64,000 nucleotides of DNA, from positions 28,295-92,294 of the forward strand of contig DERO01000033.1 of assembly GCA_002360945.1 (NCBI GenBank). Reading direction: 5' to 3'. Numbering within the stretch: position 1 is the stretch's first letter; each line of letters starts with the position of its first letter. The stretch is from Leclercia adecarboxylata (GTDB taxonomy: Bacteria > Pseudomonadota > Gammaproteobacteria > Enterobacterales > Enterobacteriaceae). Below are positions 41,491 through 49,072 of this stretch, piece by piece. Under the pieces are notes generated by a model. The model did not search any database. It was given only the letters and a program-made list of their open reading frames with translations, and had not been told where the DNA came from. A program made the translations under genes and the position numbers.

Positions 41491-41531
41491 TGGCTATATT
41501 TCGATGGAAAAAGCATCCTGTCATATAGCCA
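41491..41531. repeat. Inverted repeat after yobD
   Basis: Perfect nine-base arms TGGCTATAT (41491-41499) and ATATAGCCA (41523-41531) separated by 23 bases. It may form the yobD 3' end, but no clear U-run follows. Confidence 0.45.
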
Positions 41532-41593
41532 AAGCTATATTTTGTTGGTGAATACACGCCATATTATTAACGTTATTGTCACATCAAAATCTA

Positions 41594-41612
41594 AATGAAA
41601 ATCGTTATCATC
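41594..41612. promoter_or_regulatory. Fur/MntR-like site upstream of mntP
   Basis: AATGAAAATCGTTATCATC resembles the 19-base Fur box (GATAATGATAATCATTATC). It lies just upstream of the mntP promoter. E. coli mntP responds to metal-sensing regulators. Assignment by pattern only. Confidence 0.45.
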
Positions 41613-41637
41613 ACCCCTGTCGAATAATACTTTCCGG

Positions 41638-41665
41638 TTGTTGTTTTAACTTCTCAAAATATGTT
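41638..41665 (+). promoter_or_regulatory. Probable mntP promoter
   Basis: TTGTTG (-35), a 16-base spacer and TATGTT (-10), placing the transcript start at the 5' edge of the riboswitch. Confidence 0.55.
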
Positions 41666-41674
41666 AAGGTTGCG

Positions 41675-41829
41675 CCCGTCGTTGGGGAGTAGCCGATTTC
41701 CGGGAAACCGGAAATGTACGTGTCAACATACTCGTTGCAAAACGTGGCACGTACGGATTGTATCTGCACAGGCAGAGCGATCAGGCGAGACCATAGACGC
41801 ATCAACTGCTGTTTACTGGGGGCAGTGAT
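41675..41829 (+). promoter_or_regulatory. yybP-ykoY manganese riboswitch of mntP
   Basis: The 5' leader contains the conserved GGGGAGTAGCC, later CAACATACTCGTTGCAAAA and CGTGGC, then GGCGAGACCA and TTACTGGGGGCAGTG near the start region, as in the E. coli mntP leader. Mn2+ binding favours MntP expression, adding an RNA-level control to the metal-regulated promoter. Boundaries are approximate. Confidence 0.88.
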
Positions 41830-41863
41830 GTGTCATATGGATATTCCCGGTCTGGACGCGCTG

Positions 41864-42427
41864 ATGAACCTCTCTGCAACACTTCTTCTGGCCTTTGGTA
41901 TGTCGATGGATGCATTCGCTGCTTCCATGGGTAAAGGCGCCACGCTCCACAAACCTAAGTTCTCTGAAGCCCTGCGTACCGGTCTTATCTTTGGTGCTAT
42001 CGAAACCCTGACGCCGCTGATCGGCTGGGGTCTGGGTATGCTCGCCAGCCAGTTCGTACTGGAGTGGAACCACTGGATCGCCTTCATCCTGCTCACCTTC
42101 CTCGGCGGGCGTATGGTTATCGAAGGCATTCGTAATGATGTCGATGAAGATGAGCCCGTACACCGTCACGGCTTCTGGCTGCTGGTCACTACCGCCATCG
42201 CCACCAGCCTTGATGCGATGGCCGTCGGCGTGGGGCTGGCATTCCTGCAGGTGAACATCATTGCCACCGCGCTGGCAATTGGCTGCGCGACCTTAATCAT
42301 GTCCACCCTGGGGATGATGATTGGCCGGTTTATCGGCCCGCTGTTAGGCAAACGCGCCGAGATCCTCGGCGGCCTGGTGTTAATCGGTATCGGCGCTCAA
42401 ATCATGTGGAGCCACTTCGCCGGTTAA
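41864..42427 (+). CDS. mntP: Manganese efflux pump MntP
   Basis: A 187-residue, six-helix exporter with two copies of the MntP fold; the repeated acidic motifs are [15 protein letters not shown] and [15 protein letters not shown]. It exports Mn2+ when intracellular levels rise. The ATG at 41864 aligns with E. coli; upstream in-frame starts fall within the riboswitch and are rejected. Its stop overlaps the rlmA stop in a shared TTAA. Confidence 0.95.
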   Translation: MNLSATLLLAFGMSMDAFAASMGKGATLHKPKFSEALRTGLIFGAIETLTPLIGWGLGMLASQFVLEWNHWIAFILLTFLGGRMVIEGIRNDVDEDEPVHRHGFWLLVTTAIATSLDAMAVGVGLAFLQVNIIATALAIGCATLIMSTLGMMIGRFIGPLLGKRAEILGGLVLIGIGAQIMWSHFAG

Positions 42428-43239
42428 CCGACGCGCTGCCAGCAGTGGATGCTAAAATCTGTCTGGCAGCTGAAAAGTTCCTGTTTTGCCAGCGTCTCCC
42501 ACACCTCCAGTTTTGCCCGCCACGCAAACGGCGTCATCTGCAACAGCGCCACCGCCTCTGTTCCGCTCAACGACATGTTATACGCCAGCGACTGCTCCTC
42601 CCGGAGCGCAAAGCCTGCCAACTGCTCTGAATGCGGCGCATGCAGCAGGACCTCGCTGTAAATCAGCCCCTTCAGCTCCATCAGGTGACGCGGACCCGGC
42701 GTGACGGTGATCACCCAGCCGCCCTCTTTCACCACCCGGGCCAGCTCTTCCCCTTTGCAGGGGGCGTAGATGCGGATCACCGCATCCATACTGCTCTCTT
42801 CGAACGGCAGACGGTGGCTGGACGCCACGCAAAAAGTCACCTGCGAATAGCGTTTGGCCGCAGCACGGATAGCTGATTTAGAGACATCCAGACCAAAGGT
42901 CGCGGCACCCTTTTCCTGTGCGGTATCGGCAAAGGCGGCGGTGTAATACCCTTCCCCGCAGCCGATATCGAGGATCGATGTCGCCCCATCAGGCAGTAAG
43001 GCCGCCAGCTTACCGGCGACCTCGTCGCGCAGGGGCTGATAATGACCGGCATCGAGAAACGCTCTACGGGCCTGCATCATTTCTGTGCTGTCGCCCGGAT
43101 CGCGGGAACGCTTATGCTGCACCGGGAGCAGATTGACATAGCCCTCTTTCGCCATATCGTAGCGATGCCCCTGCGGGCAGGCGTAACTTTTATCCGTGTG
43201 CGTCAGGGGCGCGTGGCAAAGAGGACAGCAGAATGTCAT
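42424..43239 (-). CDS. rlmA: 23S rRNA (guanine745-N1)-methyltransferase
   Basis: A 271-residue SAM-dependent enzyme. An N-terminal zinc finger uses C5, C8, C21 and H25; the SAM motif is [10 protein letters not shown]; the catalytic region includes [13 protein letters not shown]. It methylates G745 in helix 35 of 23S rRNA. ATG at 43239, five codons inside the longest frame, follows CCGGAG. Convergent with mntP with four shared bases. Confidence 0.95.
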   Translation of the reverse strand: MTFCCPLCHAPLTHTDKSYACPQGHRYDMAKEGYVNLLPVQHKRSRDPGDSTEMMQARRAFLDAGHYQPLRDEVAGKLAALLPDGATSILDIGCGEGYYTAAFADTAQEKGAATFGLDVSKSAIRAAAKRYSQVTFCVASSHRLPFEESSMDAVIRIYAPCKGEELARVVKEGGWVITVTPGPRHLMELKGLIYSEVLLHAPHSEQLAGFALREEQSLAYNMSLSGTEAVALLQMTPFAWRAKLEVWETLAKQELFSCQTDFSIHCWQRVG

Positions 43240-43302
43240 GGTAACTCCGGGCAATCATAAAGGGCGAAAGTGTACCGCTAATCGCCCCGCTATAAAACGG
43301 CC

Positions 43303-45021
43303 TTAACGCATTACGATAAGATGGCTGGAATCAGCCGGTAAGCCATCCGGTTTGATGTTTTCGATGCGCAGCACGTCTCCCATAATTTGGCTGAACACCG
43401 GTGCCGAGACCGCCCCGCCGTAATAGGCACCGTTTTGCGGATCGTTGATCACCACCGCAAGGGCAAATACCGGACGACTGGCGGGCGCGACGCCCGCGGT
43501 ATAGGCCACGTATTTATCAACGTAGTTACCGGCGTCATCGATTTTCTTCGCGGTGCCGGTTTTCACCGCCACCCGGTAATCACGCACCGCCGCTTTGACT
43601 CCACCGCCACCCGGCAGCGCCACGCTCTCCATCATGTGCTCCACCTCCTGCACAATAAAGGCGGGCATCACCTGGGTGCCGATCACCGGCGGGTCAATGC
43701 GGGTGATGGAGAGCGGGCGCTCCAGGCCATAACTGCCAATGGTGGCGTAGACGTGTGCCAGCTGGAGCGGAGTGACCATCAGGCCATAACCAAAGGCAAA
43801 GGTGGCGCGATCGAGCTGGCTCCAGAATTTACGTTCAGGCAGCAGGCCGCTACTCTCCCCGGTTAAGCCGAGACCGGTAGAGCGGCCAAAGCCGAACCCG
43901 TGATAGGTATCAAGCAGCCGCTGGACGGGCATCGCCAGCGAGAGGCGGGACACGCCGGTGTCGCTCGATTTTTGCAGGATGCCGGTCAGGGTCAGCTCCG
44001 GGTAGTAACCGACGTCGCGGATACGGTGTCCGGCCAGGGTATAGGGATGGGTGTCGATAACGCTGTCCGGCTGCACCAGCCCTTGCTGTAGCGCGGTCAT
44101 GAGCACCAGCGGCTTGACGGTGGAGCCTGGCTCAAAGGTGTCGCTGATGGCGCGATTACGAAAATCATTCAGCGTGGCGCCGTCACGGTTATTCGGGTTG
44201 AAATCCGGGAAGTTGGCCATCGCCAGGATCTCCCCGGTCTGAATGTTAATCAGCACCGCCGCGCCCGACTCCGCTTTGTTCCACGCCACGGCGTTGTCCA
44301 GGGCATCCTCGGTCAGCGTCTGCAGTCGCTCATCAATGCTCAGTTGGATGTTGTGCGCGGGAACCGGTGGGACTTCGGTAATATTCTCTATTACATGCCC
44401 GTAGCGATCTTCGCGGACGCGTCGCAATCCGGGTTTTCCGGTGAGTTGGGTATTAAAGCTTTTCTCGATCCCTTCAATGCCCTGCCCGTCGATGTTGGTA
44501 AAGCCGATCAGGTTGGCCGCTACATGTCCGGCCGGGTAGAAACGTCGGGACTCATCGCGCAGGTTGATACCCGGCAGATGGAGCTTTTCGATCCACTGGG
44601 CCTGGGCGGGATCCACCTGGCGAGCCAGATAGATAAAACGCCCCTGCGGATTGCTGCTAATCCGCGCGGAAAGGTTAGTGAGCGACAGATGCAGGGCGCT
44701 GGCTAACGCCTGCCAGCGATCGTCAAATCCTACCCCGCCTTTCGCCAGCACCGTTTTGGGATCGGCCCACACCGCCTGCACCGGCACGCTCACCGCCAGC
44801 GGCCGTCCTTCCCGGTCGACAATCATCCCTCTTGGGGCGTTAATCGCAACCTCCCGCAGGGAGCGCATATCCTCCTGCTTCACCAGCGGATCCGGTTTCA
44901 CGATCTGCAGCCAGGCGACGCGCCCGAGCAGAAAGACCAGGCTGCCCAAAATGGCCAGACAGAGAAGGGCAAAACGTAACGGGGTGAAGTTTGCTGCGGG
45001 ATTGACGGGTTTCTTTTTCAC
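43303..45021 (-). CDS. FtsI-like penicillin-binding protein (PBP3SAL-type paralogue)
   Basis: A 572-residue class B PBP: a cytoplasmic tail, one membrane helix (about 15-38), a pedestal domain with ARQVDPAQAQWIEKLHLPGI, and a transpeptidase domain with S300-x-x-K303 (EPGSTVKP), S352-S-D354 and K487-T-G-T. It is clearly homologous to FtsI (ESVALPGGGGVKAAVRDYRV). The position between rlmA and cspC matches PBP3SAL of Salmonella, which supports division at acidic pH inside host cells; E. coli K-12 lacks it. The second motif reads SSD where FtsI has SSN. GTG start at 45021 after GGAG. The true ftsI lies elsewhere. Confidence 0.85.
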   Translation of the reverse strand: MKKKPVNPAANFTPLRFALLCLAILGSLVFLLGRVAWLQIVKPDPLVKQEDMRSLREVAINAPRGMIVDREGRPLAVSVPVQAVWADPKTVLAKGGVGFDDRWQALASALHLSLTNLSARISSNPQGRFIYLARQVDPAQAQWIEKLHLPGINLRDESRRFYPAGHVAANLIGFTNIDGQGIEGIEKSFNTQLTGKPGLRRVREDRYGHVIENITEVPPVPAHNIQLSIDERLQTLTEDALDNAVAWNKAESGAAVLINIQTGEILAMANFPDFNPNNRDGATLNDFRNRAISDTFEPGSTVKPLVLMTALQQGLVQPDSVIDTHPYTLAGHRIRDVGYYPELTLTGILQKSSDTGVSRLSLAMPVQRLLDTYHGFGFGRSTGLGLTGESSGLLPERKFWSQLDRATFAFGYGLMVTPLQLAHVYATIGSYGLERPLSITRIDPPVIGTQVMPAFIVQEVEHMMESVALPGGGGVKAAVRDYRVAVKTGTAKKIDDAGNYVDKYVAYTAGVAPASRPVFALAVVINDPQNGAYYGGAVSAPVFSQIMGDVLRIENIKPDGLPADSSHLIVMR

Positions 45022-45162
45022 CAGGGCTCCAGGGCTGAATAACAACGCCCTGATTTAACGGCAAATTTGCACCCTGAGGGGGAAAACAATGCTAATACTC
45101 TCGCAGCTTTGCAACAAACTGCAAACAGAGACGCAGGTGGTAACACTTTGAAAAAATTGCAT

Positions 45163-45190
45163 TAAAAAGCCCCGCATTCGCGAGGCTTTA
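45163..45190 (-). terminator. cspC terminator
   Basis: On the minus strand AAAGCCTCGC pairs with GCGGGGCTTT across a GAAT loop, followed by a T-run. Confidence 0.8.
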
Positions 45191-45238
45191 ACTCTGCAAC
45201 TGAAACGTCGGAACGCTTCAGACCAGGCAGGGGTTCGA

Positions 45239-45448
45239 TCAGATAGCGGTTACGTTAACAGCAGCCGGACCTTTCTGGCCGTCCTGAATTTCGAACTCAA
45301 CGTTCTGGCCTTCAGCCAGAGTTTTGAAGCCGTTACCCTGGATTGCAGAGAAGTGTACGAACACATCTTTGCTGCCGTCAGCAGGAGTAATGAAACCAAA
45401 ACCTTTAGACTCGTTGAACCACTTAACTTGACCTTTAATCTTTGCCAT
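45239..45448 (-). CDS. cspC: Cold shock-like protein CspC
   Basis: A 69-residue single cold-shock domain starting [20 protein letters not shown], with RNP1 (KGFGFI) and RNP2 (VFVHF). It binds RNA and stabilises transcripts such as rpoS in E. coli; it is not cold-induced. ATG at 45448, following AAGGAA. It is the second gene after yobF, with 40 bp between. Confidence 0.97.
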
Positions 45449-45488
45449 TTGCAAAATTCCTTAGAATGTTTTCTTAGCCCGCGGGCAT

Positions 45489-45605
45489 TCACTGAGATAA
45501 AACTGAGACATTACTGCATGAGGCACTAATATAAGGTTCGGCAGAGAAGCGGTATTCAACGACAACGTGTTTACTCAGGACTTCTTTACTGAAAATGCCA
45601 CACAT
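45489..45605 (-). CDS. yobF: Small stress protein YobF (short form)
   Basis: A 38-residue ORF reading [20 protein letters not shown] then [18 protein letters not shown]. The first 37 residues match E. coli YobF (47 residues) almost exactly; here a TGA ends the protein about ten residues earlier because the 3' part differs. YobF is a small protein induced by heat and other stress, co-transcribed with cspC. The best purine-rich site (GAGG) is 13 bases from the ATG, so translation may be weak or regulated. Confidence 0.85.
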   Translation of the reverse strand: MCGIFSKEVLSKHVVVEYRFSAEPYISASCSNVSVLSQ

Positions 45606-46132
45606 AAACAGAACTGTACCTCGTTTGACCCAAACCGTGTTATCACACACAACTTAAATAATGGCAAGCCATTTTTAAACGTGTCTCGATCAGCCGCACA
45701 AATTCAGGGACTGATTTGCCACAATCTGCACAGTAATGCACTTACGTGTATACATAGCCCGTATGTTGCTCGATCAGTAACCGTCAGGGTAGACGCTGTT
45801 ATCAAAGACTTTTTTACCTTAGACCAATAACTTCACGTCGTCCAGCAAGTGACACCAATTTCGTGCGGCGGTTATTTCCGTTAGAACATTTGGTACGAAG
45901 TTATGCTGATTTAATCGCAACGGCAGGCATTTGTTTCTTTGTAAAAAAACAGCGCTAAGCGCTTCGCTTGTTTAACTTATATACACCGCAACGTTGATTG
46001 TCGCTATGCACCAAAATAATGATATTTTTATGAACATGGCTCAAAAAAAAGCAATCAAAACGTTTCGATTAAAATAAAATATGATCAACGTCGGTTTAAT
46101 AAGGAATAAGTACTAACCGAACAAAGAATAGT
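45606..46132. other. Gene-free AT-rich region upstream of yobF-cspC
   Basis: 527 bp with lower GC than its neighbours and no convincing gene. It must carry the yobF-cspC promoter and probably a long leader. An 87-codon plus-strand frame (45567-45830) lacks a good ribosome site and known similarity. A 15-codon frame near 46031 (MNMAQKKAIKTF...) is Lys-rich but has no support. Confidence 0.6.
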
Positions 46133-47122
46133 TTATATGGATAAATATTGACCAATACGCAAGGGCTGAAAGTTTTCGTCTGCCTGCGATAAATCCGTCA
46201 GCACCTGAGCAAGCTCTCTGACCGGCTCATCCAGCGACTCATCCGCCAGCTCAAACACGCCCCAGTGGATTGGGATCGCCGTCGGCATCCCGAGCTGTTG
46301 CCAGAGTGACACCGCCGCCTGCGGATCCATATGATGAACCGACATAAACCAGCGTGGGGCATAGGCACCGACAGGTATGGCAATGGTATCCAGTTTCCCC
46401 AGCCGTTGCGGGATGGTCAGCAACTCCGGGGTGTAGCCGGTATCACCGCTGAACCAGAAGCGCTGGTTTGGCCCCTCAAAGACCCAGCCACACCAGAGCG
46501 AGCGGTTGCGATCCCACAGGGTGCGCATGCTCCAGTGCTGCGCCGGGACGGCGGTGAACCCTAGCCCTTCGAAGGTATAGCTTTGCCACCAGTCCAGCTC
46601 GACAACCTGATTTGCCCCGCGCCGACGGCACCACTCTCCCAGACCTAACGGCACGAAAATGGTCAACTGCGGGAAGCGCCGTAAAAGCTGGCGTAGGGTG
46701 GCGGAGTCCAGGTGATCAAAGTGGTTATGGGAAATGACCAGCGCATCGAGTTGCGGAAGCGCAGCGACGCTCATCACCGACGGCGTTTTTCTGATCGGCC
46801 CGGCAAAGGGGACCGGAGAGGCACGGCGGGAAAACACCGGATCGGTGAGAATGTATTTTCCGTTCAGGCGCAGCAGCAGGCTGGCATGTCCCAGAAACCA
46901 GACACCGTCTTCTTCATCGGTATTGAGGGTGACAGGCTGCCACCACTGGTGAATAAACTGGTCATAGCCCTGTTCGGGCGGTTTTGGCAGACCGGCGGCT
47001 TTTCGTTCTTTCTGCCAGCGTTCAACATCGCCGGGCTGATGCTCAGCGCCATCGACATTGCGAAAACCCTGCGGGGTATGATGCGCGAGGGAGGCGTTAT
47101 ACCAGGGATTGCTCCAGGCCAT
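46133..47122 (-). CDS. MBL-fold metallohydrolase (NAPE-PLD/UlaG-like)
   Basis: A 329-residue enzyme of the UlaG/NAPE-PLD-like branch. The metal ligands are visible: H132-x-H134-x-D136-H137 in SHNHFDHLD, H196 in PAQHWS, D227 in FSGDTGYTPE and H286 in IPIHWG. No signal peptide. The ATG at 47122 has GGAGG five bases upstream. Relatives hydrolyse phosphodiester or lactone bonds in lipids, sugars or organophosphates; the substrate is unknown. It is placed between yobF-cspC and yebO, a gene absent from that position in E. coli K-12. Confidence 0.85.
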   Translation of the reverse strand: MAWSNPWYNASLAHHTPQGFRNVDGAEHQPGDVERWQKERKAAGLPKPPEQGYDQFIHQWWQPVTLNTDEEDGVWFLGHASLLLRLNGKYILTDPVFSRRASPVPFAGPIRKTPSVMSVAALPQLDALVISHNHFDHLDSATLRQLLRRFPQLTIFVPLGLGEWCRRRGANQVVELDWWQSYTFEGLGFTAVPAQHWSMRTLWDRNRSLWCGWVFEGPNQRFWFSGDTGYTPELLTIPQRLGKLDTIAIPVGAYAPRWFMSVHHMDPQAAVSLWQQLGMPTAIPIHWGVFELADESLDEPVRELAQVLTDLSQADENFQPLRIGQYLSI

Positions 47123-47141
47123 ACTCACCTCCCCTGACTGG

Positions 47142-47432
47142 TTAGCGTTCGGCTACCAGACGAATAAAGTCATCGTCCTGGCTGTTAGCCGTCTCTTCTG
47201 CCGGTTTTGGTGCTTCTTTCTCTTCCGGTTCATTGGCTTCGCACAGGCGGCGCAGCAGCGCGTTCTGACGTTTCTGCAAATCGACTAAGGTTTCCAGCAG
47301 TTCGATTTGCTCATTAGTACGGGAGCTTGCGCGGTTGACGAAAAACCACAGCACCAGACCCACGACCAGCAATACCACCGAAATCGCCAGAGATGCCACA
47401 TTAAGCATCCCGGAATTCACTAACTCACCCAT
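47142..47432 (-). CDS. yebO: Membrane protein YebO
   Basis: A 96-residue protein, like E. coli YebO (95), with one N-terminal membrane helix (about 10-32), a coiled-coil-like region (NEQIELLETLVDLQKRQNAL) and an acidic C-terminus ending FIRLVAER. Function unknown. ATG at 47432 after GGGTGA. Downstream of mgrB in the same direction, so possibly co-transcribed. Confidence 0.9.
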   Translation of the reverse strand: MGELVNSGMLNVASLAISVVLLVVGLVLWFFVNRASSRTNEQIELLETLVDLQKRQNALLRRLCEANEPEEKEAPKPAEETANSQDDDFIRLVAER

Positions 47433-47505
47433 TTCACCCCCCAATAAAAACGCTCATTCTAGCACTCGCGTTAAGGAAGGAAATCCTTTGCGATAAAAAT
47501 GCCTG

Positions 47506-47649
47506 TTACCAGGGGATAAACTTATTGATAGAACAAATACCGCTAAAAAACTGTACATCCTGGTCGCACATCACATTGATGGTCTGCGTCCAGAGCAACA
47601 CACAGGCCACCAGTACCAGCACCAGAATTACCCAGCGTATTTTTTTCAC
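47506..47649 (-). CDS. mgrB: PhoQ feedback inhibitor MgrB
   Basis: A complete 47-residue inner-membrane peptide: a short cytoplasmic start (MKKIRWV), one membrane helix, and a periplasmic part with the redox-sensitive C28 and C39 ([13 protein letters not shown]) and the conserved NKFIPW end. It binds PhoQ and represses PhoPQ signalling. GTG start at 47649. Intact, with no insertion or stop, so PhoQ feedback should be normal. A PhoP box lies 50 bp upstream, closing the loop. Confidence 0.96.
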   Translation of the reverse strand: MKKIRWVILVLVLVACVLLWTQTINVMCDQDVQFFSGICSINKFIPW

Positions 47650-47698
47650 TCCACTCTCCGTCCCATAACTGCCTGATGCCAGGTTATCATGCACAACT

Positions 47699-47715
47699 TA
47701 AACCATGCCTAACTG
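47699..47715 (-). promoter_or_regulatory. PhoP box of mgrB
   Basis: On the minus strand CAGTTA-GGCAT-GGTTTA, a direct repeat with the five-base spacer typical of PhoP, followed about 10 bases later by a CATGAT/GATAAC -10 region. Confidence 0.75.
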
Positions 47716-47808
47716 TAACGTGAAGACGAGCCTTTCGGAATCATAGGCTTGTTAACGCGACTGTATCGGTTACGCTATGCGGCAGTCATTAAAAAAAATG
47801 AGGCAATA

Positions 47809-48048
47809 ATGCGCTTTTTTATTCGCACACTGATTGTTATAGCCCTGGTCTGGACCGGCTTACTGCTCGCTGGCTACGGCGTGCTGACGGGCAGCAAAGA
47901 GAACGCTGCCGGACTGGGTATCCAGTGCCAGTACCTCACCGCGCGCGGCTTCAGTACCGCGCAGTATATCCATTCTGACAGCGGCATTATCGGCCTCTCA
48001 CGCTGCCCGCTGCTGCGAAAGAGCGAGACGGTGATCGATAACGGCTGA
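47809..48048 (+). CDS. yobH: YobH protein
   Basis: A 79-residue protein, identical in length to E. coli YobH, with an N-terminal membrane or signal segment (FFIRTLIVIALVWTGLLLAG) and two cysteines (IQCQYLTARG, SRCPLLRKSE). Probably exported or membrane-anchored; function unknown. ATG at 47809 after GAGG. Divergent from mgrB. Confidence 0.9.
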   Translation: MRFFIRTLIVIALVWTGLLLAGYGVLTGSKENAAGLGIQCQYLTARGFSTAQYIHSDSGIIGLSRCPLLRKSETVIDNG

Positions 48049-48058
48049 TGCCGGGCAT

Positions 48059-48089
48059 AAAAAACGCTGCCATCAGGCAGCGTTTTTTT
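48059..48089. terminator. Bidirectional terminator between yobH and kdgR
   Basis: Stem CGCTGCC/GGCAGCG, loop ATCA, flanked by A and T runs between convergent genes. Confidence 0.9.
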
Positions 48090-48102
48090 ATGCGGGTAAA
48101 AC

Positions 48103-48894
48103 TCAGAACGGATAGTCGTTGTAACCCATCTGCTCAGAAATCTTCCGCGCCGCCGTGTGCAGCATCTCCACGTATTCGTGCAGATGCTCCTCAGAGAAAC
48201 GCAGCGTCGGGAAGGAGATGCTCAGGCCGGCAATCACCACGCCGAAACGGTCGAAAACCGGTACGCCGATGCAGCGCAAGCCTTCTTCCTGCTCCTGGTT
48301 ATCTTCGCCATAACCCTGCTCACGCACTTTATCCAGCACCGCTAACAGCTCGTCGGTGGTGGTGATGGTGCGTTCCGTGCTGCGTTTGTACTCGACGTTC
48401 TCGAGGATCTGCTTCACTTCTTCACGGTCACGCCATGCCAGCAGGACTTTACCGATAGCGGTGCTGTACAGCGGGTTACGACGACCAATGCGTGAATACA
48501 TGCGCAGGTTATACATGGAGTCGATCTTATGGATGTAGACAATGCTGTCTTCATCCAGCGCACCCAGGTGCACCGTCTCTTTCGTCAGACGAGAGAGTTC
48601 GCGCATCTGAATATCCGCGCTACGGATCAGATCGACGTTCTGCAGCGCGCGTGCGCCCAGTTCAAATAGCTTCAGGGTCAGAGAGTACTTTTCAGACTCG
48701 CCTTCCTGTGCAACATAACCCAGTGATTTCATGGTCTGTAAAAAGCGGTAAACGGTGCTTTTTGACATCATCACACGCTGGGACAGCTCAGTAATACCAA
48801 TTTCGCGCTCTTCGCCAAGCGCCTGCAGGATGCCAAACACCTTTAATACAGAAGAAACAGAATCTGGCTGTTTATCCAAATCCGCGATTGCCAT
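48103..48894 (-). CDS. kdgR: IclR family regulator KdgR
   Basis: A 263-residue regulator, same length as E. coli KdgR. The N-terminal winged helix (about 15-75) includes GITELSQRVMMSKSTVYRFL; the C-terminal IclR effector domain binds 2-keto-3-deoxygluconate. It represses hexuronate and pectin-derivative genes (kdgT, kdgK, eda in relatives). Divergent from the MFS gene yebQ across 178 bp. Confidence 0.95.
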   Translation of the reverse strand: MAIADLDKQPDSVSSVLKVFGILQALGEEREIGITELSQRVMMSKSTVYRFLQTMKSLGYVAQEGESEKYSLTLKLFELGARALQNVDLIRSADIQMRELSRLTKETVHLGALDEDSIVYIHKIDSMYNLRMYSRIGRRNPLYSTAIGKVLLAWRDREEVKQILENVEYKRSTERTITTTDELLAVLDKVREQGYGEDNQEQEEGLRCIGVPVFDRFGVVIAGLSISFPTLRFSEEHLHEYVEMLHTAARKISEQMGYNDYPF

Positions 48895-49072
48895 TAATCA
48901 CCTCAACGCAAGTGTTTTATAAAATTCAGAACCGGTTTTTATTATAAATTCGCCGCCGCATTGCTGCAATCAATCCTGGCTAACCTGGTTACAAATCTGC
49001 GACATATAACCGAAATAACAGTGATAATATCGTTACCCTGTTAATAATTACCTGTGCTGCTCATTCATTCTC

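Noticed and set aside
45567..45830. 87-codon plus-strand frame antisense to the yobF 5' region
   Set aside because: No ribosome site, no family, and it covers the likely yobF-cspC leader.
46024..46076. Short Lys-rich plus-strand frame (about 15 codons)
   Set aside because: AT-rich chance frame without ribosome site or conservation evidence.
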